Below the pieces are notes generated by a model. That model made no database searches and had not been told where the DNA came from. It saw nothing but the letters and a program-made list of their open reading frames with translations. Both the position numbers and the translations under genes were made by a program. A stretch of 64,000 nt of DNA from Rosellinia necatrix (lineage: Eukaryota > Ascomycota > Sordariomycetes > Xylariales > Xylariaceae). Shown here piece after piece: positions 1 through 9,441 of the stretch (within the stretch, counting starts at the first letter, position 1; each line of letters starts with the position of its first letter). The stretch is from positions 4,216,001 to 4,280,000 of the forward strand of contig JAGYVD010000001.1 in the NCBI GenBank assembly GCA_021209875.1. The letters run 5' to 3'.

Positions 1-243
1 TACCTACCTACTTACCTATGATGTTATCTGATATGACATAACACTAGGTAGGTAGCACCCGTGGACGCTACCTACTCGTAACAAGGAATCTAAACGAATA
101 CATAACATACACGAGGAACCCCGTCAGTGCCCGTCTAGCATTCTACAAGCATCCCTATGTATTGAAGGTAGCTTCACACATCATCAATCAATCAATACAA
201 GCCATCCCCCAACCGTATACCACATATTCCAACATCCACGGCC

Positions 244-1896
244 ATGACGTCGCTGACAGACATGAACGCCCCGGGCGCCTATCCCGTCACGCCCTTAAAT
301 GAGGAGCCGCCGCAAGAGGCACGCCGTAACAAGCTGCACAAACGACAGGATCCCCGTGGCTGGAACGGCAGCGCAGAACAGAATGCACACTCTGGCAGCC
401 ATAACTGGGCTGGCTCTGGCACTTATGTAGTTGGGACGCCCTTTGCCCGTGGTCCAGATCCTACTTTATCCTCACGTCAAGACTCATCACGCCAACCACT
501 GTTGCATAAGGAGACGCCGCGCAGCCTCACCCACGATGGAAAGCGCAGTTACCGCAGCACTGGTAGTTCCGCCGCGCACATCGACGATTCACCCTTCAGT
601 CATAGTAACGACTCTCACGAACCGGGCCTCATGACTGGGGCTTATAGCCGGGTAGGGACTCGTGATAGCGCTTTTGCACAGGAAGGAAACTACACCCATA
701 ATGCTATGCCCGATTCACAGTCGCTTTATGACAAGGATTCGAACAGACGTGACGACGCGACGCAAACCGACATGCCAGAAAACATCCCCGTCAGCCCAAA
801 GTCTACACATGCTAGCAACAATACTCTGGCCAAAAACAATGCAGATCATAATACCAACGCCGAGAGCGGATCGTGCGGGGGCCCTAAAACCAAACACCAC
901 GAAGCTTACTGGGGTGATATTCCTTTCGGCGTTGGCATTTACAATGGGGTCACCGGGCATGGTAGTAAGGAATCAACTACTCGCCAAAAGCCTCGCTACG
1001 GTCAATACGACACCGCAATAAGCTCTGGCATCTACAATGGCGTAACCGGGCATGGAAGTAAGGAGCCGATGAGCCCTAAGTCGTCAAAACGAGATCGGGA
1101 CGCCACCACGAACAATGACACTTCCCAGCAGCACGCGTTTCTCATCAACAATAATGCTAACATCGCCGCTAAGATGAGCGATGCTAATCAGCAAGAGCGA
1201 AACCCCCACTCTAAAGGGGTGCTTGCTGGTGCTGGTGCCACTGCGGTCGGCGGTTACGCTGCTCACAAGCATTCGAAGAAAGACATAAATAAAGATGTGA
1301 GGGCCACGAACGAAAAACCAACAGACGAGAGAGCGAGCGGATTGCGCCAAAGGAATCTTGATGCTCCCTTGCAGCCTTACGATTTTAAGGGCGATGGAAC
1401 CGAACTCACTCATAGAAGAGAGGAGCAGAGCGTTCCGTACACGCCCATCGCTGCCGGTCCTATGGAGTATAATAACGAAGGCCAGACGTTAGAGGAGCAC
1501 CCTCTTAGCCCGGGGGCATGGAATATTGGACGGAGTTCTAACCTCGGACGTGATCTCGCTGCCGGAGCCGCCGCCGCCGCCGGGGTCTATGGTACGCATG
1601 TATACGCTAACCGCGACAGGGCCGAGGAGCACCGATCGGTCTCGGGGGATAGGGTGCCATTATCCACTGCATCCTACGGTACCGCCCGCAAACCAACTCG
1701 GAACGATGCGAAAGGCATCGCCCGCGTCACCAAAACGACGGGAAGTTGCTCGTCGGATTCGTCACATGGGGGACAATACAACGTTTTGCCTTCCGGTACG
1801 CCTTCCGGTATGAACCTGGAGCAATTCGAGTCTTCGAAGAAGCACCACCAGCAAGGACAATCGTCCACATCCCTTGATGACTCCACGTGGCTATAA
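244..1896 (+). CDS. Orphan low-complexity protein with GIYNGVTGHGS repeats
   Basis: This is a single open frame of 550 residues from an ATG at 244. I do not recognise a catalytic domain. The protein is hydrophilic, rich in Ser, His, Asn and Gly, and probably disordered. The block GIYNGVTGHGSKE occurs twice, near residues 232 and 262. Two small Gly/Ala stretches, GVLAGAGATAVGGYAAHKH near residue 325 and AAGAAAAAGVYGTH near residue 439, resemble the Gly/Ala zipper segments often seen in uncharacterised fungal proteins. No signal peptide is visible. The coding sequence has no obvious intron and ends at a TAA-type stop at 1894-1896. The long frame and the internal protein-level repeat support a real gene, but its function cannot be assigned. 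Confidence 0.7.
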   Translation: MTSLTDMNAPGAYPVTPLNEEPPQEARRNKLHKRQDPRGWNGSAEQNAHSGSHNWAGSGTYVVGTPFARGPDPTLSSRQDSSRQPLLHKETPRSLTHDGKRSYRSTGSSAAHIDDSPFSHSNDSHEPGLMTGAYSRVGTRDSAFAQEGNYTHNAMPDSQSLYDKDSNRRDDATQTDMPENIPVSPKSTHASNNTLAKNNADHNTNAESGSCGGPKTKHHEAYWGDIPFGVGIYNGVTGHGSKESTTRQKPRYGQYDTAISSGIYNGVTGHGSKEPMSPKSSKRDRDATTNNDTSQQHAFLINNNANIAAKMSDANQQERNPHSKGVLAGAGATAVGGYAAHKHSKKDINKDVRATNEKPTDERASGLRQRNLDAPLQPYDFKGDGTELTHRREEQSVPYTPIAAGPMEYNNEGQTLEEHPLSPGAWNIGRSSNLGRDLAAGAAAAAGVYGTHVYANRDRAEEHRSVSGDRVPLSTASYGTARKPTRNDAKGIARVTKTTGSCSSDSSHGGQYNVLPSGTPSGMNLEQFESSKKHHQQGQSSTSLDDSTWL

Positions 1897-2908
1897 TTAA
1901 AGGTCACGAATTCGATGTACTAATTGTGTGAAGGAGAATGACGGTTCCGAGTAGGAGACGTTTTATTGGTAATTTGGGAAGAAAACGAGAGAGTTAATTC
2001 GAGTAGTGTCTATCACGGTTAGTCAAATGCTCGCAGTATGTAATACTATGATAACGAGACATGAGAAATTCGTTTGCTTCGTTGAAAGAGCTTGGTGCTT
2101 CTGAATGTTGTCATGATAGTATAATTATGTTGCCACTGACCTGGTTCCCGGTTTGAATACCCGTCAAGGGGAGCGATGTTTGACCGAAGCATAAGAAGTA
2201 TATCCCCTACCTCGTTTACAAGAATATATCACTTATAGCGGCCGTAGTATTGATATCGTTATTGAGAAAGGGGGAGGGTTGAGGTACATTCAACGGCTGC
2301 CGCAGAAACATATTAGCCGAAGATGAAATGATCACCCGCACCTACAAACATCCGCAACAAGGAAGGCCTAAAAAAGATAGTGTATATAAATAGCCGCGAA
2401 TCTCATTGGTGTATGTCTTCCCCTCAAGATCTGCCGGCAACCTCGACGAAGGTAGAGCAAAACACCCAGATTCACCAGCTTAATGATTGCGTTCAGGGGG
2501 GGGGCCAAATCATAAGGGGTGAGAGGGGGAAGGATGGTACACCTGCCTCCGAGAGGCGTAGGGAGCGTTGTCAAAGTCTCCGGGCAGGCAGGTCTAAATA
2601 AATTGGCGAACTGGCGAGATTGGTTGGTGATATCAGGCTCGAACGGGCATTGCCGTAAATTAAGAGCTTGCGGGGGAGGATCGATTGAACCCGGCGCGCC
2701 CTCTCTCTCTCTCTCTCTCTTGTCGCCGTACATATGAAAGAATCTCGCATCCTCTTCCTCCCCAGAGACAGAGATTTGATCCACACCTAAGACGTCGAAA
2801 GAGAAAGAATAAGAGAAACCCAGTTTTTAAAAAATCGCCATCCCGAAAATCTTACGGAAAGACAAACATCGAGATCGTTGAAGGAAGAAAAAAAAAACAT
2901 AGGCAAAG
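1897..2908. other. Intergenic, 1.0 kb
   Basis: No gene is supported here. The stretch holds a (CT)n tract at about 2701-2721 and purine-rich DNA just upstream of the secreted-protein gene at 2909, which may be its promoter and 5' leader. Confidence 0.6.
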
Positions 2909-3769
2909 ATGCTGGCTACCTCTCTTCTCTTGTGCGCCTTCGCTGCAACGGGCCTCGCCCAGGCACCAGAGGGCTACCGCACCGTGTATATCACGTCGAT
3001 GGTGAACACCAAGTTCGTTGTGGTGCCCAAGGCCCGCACCAGCGGCAGCACCCTCGTCGTGTGCGTCCCCCCCTCCCTCCCATCCCCTTCTTCCCTCCCA
3101 TATCCCCCGTGCCTTTTGCTAGCGAAAGAGAGACGGGCTGGAATCTAACACATACATGTCTTTCCCGCCCCGCACAGCCAGACGGCCGCGAGCAAGCCCG
3201 AGCAGCAGTGGTACGTCAAGGGCGGCGAGAACACCAAGGTGCAGCTGGCGGGCACCACGCTCTGCATAGACGCCGGGGCCAAGAGTAAGTAATCCGCGCC
3301 CCGCCTTTACTTCCTTATAATCGCGAGTGTCTCGACGACGACGACGGAGAAAGAAGAAGGCCGACTGCTGACATATGGGGGGACTCGCGTCTCCGGGAAA
3401 AAAAACAGCGAACTGGAGGGACATGGCCAACCTCTCCGTCACGCAGTGCTCCGACACCGCGGATGGGCAGAAGTGGAACGTCATGGCCGACGGGCGGATC
3501 GCGCTCCAGCTGTCGAGCCCACGTAAGAAATCCCCCGTCCCTCTTCCCCCACATTCCTTTTTTTTTTTTTTTTTTATCGAGTGGAAGATGAGAACGTCTG
3601 TGGGCTAATGTGAGTCCGGGGGCGGGCAGAGGAGTGCATCGACCTCCAGTACATGCGCGCGACGGAGAACAACCCGGTCGGCCTGTACAGCTGTGCCGGG
3701 CTGGGGAACATCGGCGCCGCCGACAAGGGCATCAACTGGCCGCTCGCCAACGCCACCACGGCTCCGTGA
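2909..3769 (+). CDS. Small secreted ricin-B-type (beta-trefoil) lectin-like protein
   Basis: Four exons, 2909-3060, 3178-3284, 3409-3522 and 3630-3769, join in frame to give 170 residues. Each donor fits the consensus (GTGCGT, GTAAGT, GTAAGA, GTGAGT-like), and reading frame and domain continuity agree at every junction except that the last donor lies at 3523 (GTAAGA). Residues 1-17 form a signal peptide with a hydrophobic core and a likely cut after AQA, so the product is probably secreted. The mature part carries two QxW motifs (Q60-W62 and Q107-W109) and Cys residues spaced as in ricin-B/CBM13 carbohydrate-binding folds (the LCIDAG and ECIDLQ strands, each followed by a Cys about 20 residues on). 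That family binds sugars, but the ligand here is unknown. No enzyme domain is attached. Confidence 0.8.
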
Positions 3770-6092
3770 AGAAGAAGAAGAAGAAGAAGAAGACTAAGAA
3801 AGGGTTGGGTTCTTGGGGGGGGGATCTGCGGATGCTTGTGATGATTGGTCTTGGGCTGGACTTCGCAGCGGAGTGTTGTTTTGCCTGTATGACGGGACGA
3901 GCGCACGGAGGCTAGAAGGGCATCACATCACATCACGTCGGTTTGATAGCAACGCCTCTCGAGCTACCTAGGAAGGGAACATGGCATTCTCGCATAACTG
4001 CATACTTTCTAGGCGTGAATTCGTGCGTTGTCATAGCTCATTCCTGACCGCTCTCTGGATCGACGCTCAGCTCTAGGTAGATAGCGCACGGCTGACTACC
4101 TATAGCTCGTTTCTTGGGACCTGGGGCGCTCTGGCCCAGCTCGATATCCATGCCTCCTATCCCGGGTATGGTAGGGAGGTAGGTGCCGTCCCAATTAGGC
4201 GCTCGGTAAGGGCCACACGATGCCGCGACGGCAGTCCACGGAGCGGTAACTATCGATGGATGGTTCATCGTCGTCGTCCCCCTTCCCCTTCGCACTGATG
4301 AGTCAGCCCGCTCCGCCACCAATCCGCTGCTGAGCCGGTGCAAGGGGCGAAACGGTGTCCCAACCAACTACACTACTGCTAATAATAGATCTGAGAGAGG
4401 GCATACCAATCGTCGTCACAGCCCCACGATAACTACCTGGGCCCTCCTTTTAAATTCAGCCACGCGTTTTGGAAGACTTCAACACTTGAGCATCATTCCA
4501 CCTAACCCACAACGTGAAGATGCAACGCCACGCACCTGGTTTTTAAGTATCTCATAGCTGTTAGTACTTGTACATAGCTGCTCGTATGACTATAATCCCG
4601 GTAAGCTATTCGTGAGCTAGTCCAATACACTATATAATGGGTACTTGGCCACTGGGTACTGATTGATTCTCTTGCGCTTTGATAAATGCATAGGGGACGG
4701 GAGGGAATACCAAAGTTTTAGGACCCATCCCAAGATTGACCCTAACCACAGTAGGTATTGCCCCACAGTAGGGTCTTAGATCCTGCCGTGGAGTCCCTGA
4801 CAAGGGAGGGGTCGAGAGCGAAGATCAAATAGGGGCTCAAAAAAAAAAAAACAATAATAACATGATATCACCGCCGAAACATACCTACGCACAAGGCCAA
4901 GTACAGATGAACTACTATATTTCTACGCATGTATTTTATCTGCAGCATATGTTTGTCTGCTTGCAGCCAATTAATTCTATATTCGTTGGGGATGTCGCAT
5001 GTTTATACTTCCTTCGGCCATTTTCGTTGGCCATCGAATGCGGGCCTATGCGGCGACAATCCACGACAGGGCTGTGCAGACGTAGGTATCAGTTCATGGC
5101 TACATATGTTATGTACATGCTGTACTCCGTACTTTTTAGTAGTATAGTTAGGTCTCTGTCTAAGTTAACTCTATTTTCGCCTGGATCACATGAGGAATGT
5201 CTACCTGATATATATACCTATAAGTTATAACTGGTTAACTAACTAGGTACCGTACTGATCGGCATATAGTGTATGTATGTAGTGTAGTGTATGTGATACC
5301 TCAGACCCAGTGGATTGGTAGCCGGCGTGGCAGTCGGTGCTAGGCAGAAACGCCTAAGCCCAGATAACATGCAGCCAACACTAAGAGGGCATCATTGTTT
5401 TGTTTGTACAGATTGAGCCAACGGCCGGGTTACAAAGTCGGTACGCTACAGCGTTTGCAATGCGCTAGTTACTCAAGGCTTCAGATACCTGATCATCAGC
5501 TGGGCCTCGAAGCACTACTACCCATCCAATGCTACCGTCCAATACTACCGTCTGATGCGACCCGAGCGAGTACGATCGGCGACCGAAGTAGGTTTGTAAC
5601 TCGCTTCTCATTTCGCCCACAGAAATGAGACTGTGTTTCCAAAGGCTGGGATGGCGTCAGAACAGCGCAACTCCCTGCAGATCGTCTTACCGGCTGTGCG
5701 ACCATCACTGTCGGGGGCAGGACCAATGCGCACACTTGTTGTACCTTCTGAATCTCACCCTCTTGGCCTGGCCTGGCCTGGTCTTTATTTTTATTTTTAT
5801 TTTGTTGTTTTATTTTATTCTTAACTAGTCATTCTATTTAATCTTTACTTTTTATCCCTCTGTATCTCACCGAATCAGACCTTCGATCAGAACATCATCC
5901 CGTGTGTCAGCACTTAGACTTTTGGTAGCCCACTGTGTTGCCGCCTTGGTTCTTTTGTCTTGCGACTCTCACCCGAATTCTTTGTTTTCGATAGTTTTGC
6001 TCCTGGATCCATAATCGTTACTGTTCGAGGGCTAACCTGCCAATCGAAGCACGATCTCTCCCTAGTCGCCTCCCCTTCTCCCCCTCTCGAAA
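3770..6092. other. Intergenic, 2.3 kb
   Basis: No supported gene. A (AAG)n run follows the stop codon at 3770-3791, a poly-A run lies near 4839-4850, and CCTAGG-type short tracts occur near 3965. The short open frames here have no domain signature. The T-rich stretch at about 5785-5850 and the CT-rich DNA up to 6092 look like promoter and 5' leader of the PLAC8 gene. Confidence 0.6.
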
Positions 6093-6924
6093 ATGTCCCC
6101 GCCAGAGAAGAGCGCCCAAGAGGAAGGCGTGTATGGCCAGCAGCAGCAGCAGCAGCAGCAAGAGCAACAGCAGCAGCCTTACGCACAGCCGGCAGCTATG
6201 ACGGCGAACCAGCAGTCGCATGGACACTTGGAGAAAGACGCGGGTGAGTGGCAGACCGGCATTTGCAGCTGCGGGCCTTGCTCGTCGTGTCTGCTGGGCT
6301 GGTGCCTGCCATGTATCCTCTTAGGCCAGACCTCGGAGCGCATGCGCGACCCCTCGATGCAGAGCGCCGATATGCTCAACTCGGATTGTCTCATCCACGG
6401 TGCGCTCACCTGTTTCACGGGCTGTGGCTGGATGTAAGTTCCTCACCCATCTCTAGTCCCCCCCAACTTATCCCCCTTACTTATCCCCCTTATCATCATC
6501 ATATATGATCGCATCAGCAAGCGATGTTTTGGGGGCTACCCCAGCCGAATGGCGACGTGACTGACTTTGATGGCACAGCTATGCCATGATCAAGCGTGGC
6601 GAGATCCGCGAACGGTACGGCATCAAGGGCAGTGGGTGCGGCGACTGTTGCGTGTCGTTCTGGTGCTCGTGCTGCGCGCTCATCCAGCAGGACAACGAAG
6701 TCAAGATCCGACAGGGGGGCGCAACCCGTCACGCAGGGTTACCAGGCCCAGCCCGGCATGCAAATGCCGCCGCCACAGCCCGCATACCATCCACAGCAGT
6801 AGGCCGAGCGGTTGTCCTCTGTATAAACGAATGCTTTACCTCGGGGAGAGCACGCCGAAGCTCACGCGGCCCCGATGACATTGCAGCGCGGTTTTCTTCG
6901 ATAGGTGTCTGGAGTTTGGGTTGA
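6093..6924 (+). CDS. PLAC8-family cysteine-rich protein, apparent 3' frameshift
   Basis: Exon 1 is 6093-6433 (donor GTAAGT) and exon 2 starts at 6579 after a CAG acceptor. The junction restores the conserved block GCGWIYAMIKRGEIRERYGI. A Gln-rich N-terminus of about 50 residues precedes the PLAC8 domain, which shows CSCGPCSSCLLGWCLPC, the GQTSERM segment and a second Cys cluster GCGDCCVSFWCSCCALIQQ. PLAC8 proteins are small membrane-associated factors linked in other organisms to cell size, cadmium resistance or ion handling; the fungal role is unclear. Literal translation runs to a stop at 6922-6924 (228 residues). Just after the domain, at a G run (6714-6719), the +1 frame instead reads a Pro/Gln-rich tail (QPVTQGYQAQPGMQ...) ending at 6802, which fits the family better. 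Confidence 0.8.
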
Positions 6925-7570
6925 TGCATTGTTCAATGCATGGGGTGTTTTGATGTTCGCTCTGCGGATTCTGGTGACTGGGTTTCAAAGCCGGAGATTT
7001 GATGGTACCTACATCGTCGCAACAGGCAGGGGGTCCCTATGATACGCACCTAGTTCGCTATGTCATATGTCATGGGTACGTGCTAAACAGCATACAGATA
7101 ATATGTAGTTATGAGTCGAATCGCGAAGCAAGGGATTGCTATCAGATTCATGATCAAGGTCAGCCTAATAAGGGTCATTGTCATCGTCACATACAACGGC
7201 TTGAGGCGTCAATATGAAACAAAAACATTACAATCAAGTCGCCCGTTTATGAGTTATGATCCTGTTGTCTGTCTCATATGGACATGGTATGGTCCGACAT
7301 CGTCAAGAGGCCTCCCGATGCCGATGGTGCCGGAAGCTCCACATATGCGGAATACTAATTATACTAATTACACCTCTAGGCAACAGGAAAACACTCTGAT
7401 CCGCAAGTAAATGTTTGGATAGCTTCGCCGGGATGGCTTTCAAACCAATGGCTCTCCGCAGGAGATTATCGTTCGGGGAAGTCAATTGATAGGTCAATTG
7501 AGCCAGGCGCCGAACACTAATCAGCGCCTTTGAGTATAAACAGCATAACTACATAATACATACATACACG
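6925..7570. other. Intergenic, about 0.65 kb
   Basis: Nothing recognisable was found. The stretch presumably contains the end of the PLAC8 transcript and the promoter of the acyltransferase-like gene. Confidence 0.5.
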
Positions 7571-9441
7571 ATGTCGTCGCCAATTGACAACATTGTGCGG
7601 CCTGTAGGCACGCAGTAAGCCACCAACCAAATCCCTCCGTCTCATATTTCACTTCAAATGTTTCATAAACCGCCTAAAGTATACTCGATATATTCTCAGA
7701 CTTGAAAAAAAACTAACACACAGCCGTCCGCAGTGCGAAGTTCAATACCGCCCGCCACAGTCTGGGCATCCTGCGTGCCGTCATCGTGACATGTCGGTAC
7801 AAGGTACCAACAGCGCACCTGCGGCGGCGGCCATCGTCGTCGTCGCCATTGTTGTCGCTGCACGACGCGGTCGAGCGCGCGCTCGCGGCCGTGATCCTCG
7901 GGCAAGCAATGCTGCGCGTCGGGATCGCCGGGGAGGACATCAAGGAACCGGCCTTCGTGCGGCTCAGGACGATCGACATGCGGCGCATGATCGAGTGGAA
8001 GGAGCTCGCCGCGTCCCCGCTGGACGCGCAGGCCGGGGGTGGTGGCGACGGACAAGGGGGGACGACGACGACAATGACGACGACGGCCGCCTATGAGGAC
8101 CGCCTGCTCCGCTCCCTCGAGAGACACCACGAGATGCTCTGGGAGGACCTCGCGGGCAAGCCGGGCTGGAAGATCGTCGTCCACCACGACCCGGGGCAAC
8201 TTGGCGCGCTCCGGTCCGGAGAGCACCACGAGGACGAGGACGAGGACGAGGACGCGTCGTTGTTGTCGTTGGACGTATCCTTCTGCTTCCACCACGCCTA
8301 CGCGGACGGGAAGAGCGCGTACATCTTCCACGCCGACCTGCGGCGGGCGCTGAACAGGCGCCACAGTGGCCCGGCGCCCGACGTCGTCCTGCAAGACCAC
8401 ATCCTGCACCTCCCAGCGCCGCTGCCGGCGCTCCCACCGGCGCTGGACGCGCTGGTGCCCCTCAGCGCGTCGTGGGTGTTCGTCGCGCGCACGGTCTGGG
8501 CCGAGGTGCTGTACCCGCTGCTCGTGCCGCGGGCGCTCGGGCGGCTCCTGGGCCTCGAGCCCGCCGCGGCCGCCGACGTGCCGTGGACGGGGGCGCCGGT
8601 CGACGGATCGAACCCGCGGACGCACGTCCGCGCGGTGACGGCGCTGTGCGGCGGCGATGGCGATGGCGATGGCGATGGCGACGGCGAGGTGCGGCTGGCA
8701 CGCGTCCTGACGCGGTGCCGGCGCCACGGGGCCAGCCTGACGGGCCTCCTGCACGCGCTCGTGGCGCGCTCGCTGGGGCGGCTGGTGGTCGGGGGGCCGG
8801 CCGCTGCGGTCGACGACGCCCATCTCGCTCGCGGGCTACGCGCACCGCCGGGGGGGAGACAACAACGGGGGGGGGCGTTCACGCCCGGCGAGACCATCCA
8901 CTGTCTCATCACGAACCTGGCGTGCGGACACGACCGGGGCGTTGTCGAGGCCCTACAACAACAACAACAACGGCAGCGGCGGCGGCACAACGATGAAGAT
9001 GAGAAGGATGCGACGCTCTGGGCATTCGCAAGGGACATGACGGCCCGGCTGCGCGCCAAGGCGGCCTCGCTGCCGCGCGACGACATTACGGCCCTCTCCG
9101 GCCTCGTCGGGGACTGGCACGCCTTCTTCTGCACCCGGTTCGGGGCGCCGCGGGATTGCTCCTGGGAGCTGTCGAACCTGGGCAGTCTCGCCGTCGAGAT
9201 TCCGGGGGAGGAGGAGGAGGACGACGACGACGACGACGGGGGTCGATGGTTCATCGACCGCGCCGTCTTCACGCAGGGCGCGAACGCCACCGGCGCCGCG
9301 ATCTGCGTCAACGTCGCCGGCGTCGCCGGACGCGGGGTCTACGTCACCGTCACATGGCAGGACGGGATCGTGGATGTCGCGCTTGCGGAGGCCCTGGTGG
9401 GCGACTTGCGCGCGTGGGTTGCTGAGCTTGGGGAGCCCTAA
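7571..9441 (+). CDS. Alcohol acetyltransferase-like (AATase family) protein
   Basis: I infer two exons, 7571-7614 (MSSPIDNIVRPVGT) and 7734-9441, separated by a 119-bp intron (donor GTAAGC, acceptor CAG), giving 583 residues. The join yields RPVGTHAKFNTARHSLGIL, matching the N-terminal pattern of fungal AATase proteins, and removes the need for a non-ATG start at 7786. The acyltransferase motif HHxxxDG is present as H201-H202-A-Y-A-D206-G207. Downstream SWELSNLG and the block around FTQGANATGAAICVNVAG also fit the family. Such enzymes transfer acetyl from acetyl-CoA to alcohols or related acceptors; the substrate here is unknown. The gene is GC-rich and carries several low-complexity insertions of acidic residues, Gly-Asp and Gln. 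Confidence 0.8.

Noticed and set aside
2110..2180. tRNA-like stretch (TAGTATAAT box and a GGTTTGAAT block)
   Set aside because: The T-arm stem does not pair and the anticodon arm is missing, so no tRNA can be supported.
8298..9311. 337-codon minus-strand frame over the AATase-like gene
   Set aside because: Shadow of a GC-rich coding region on the other strand. Its sequence is Arg/Ser/Ala low-complexity only.
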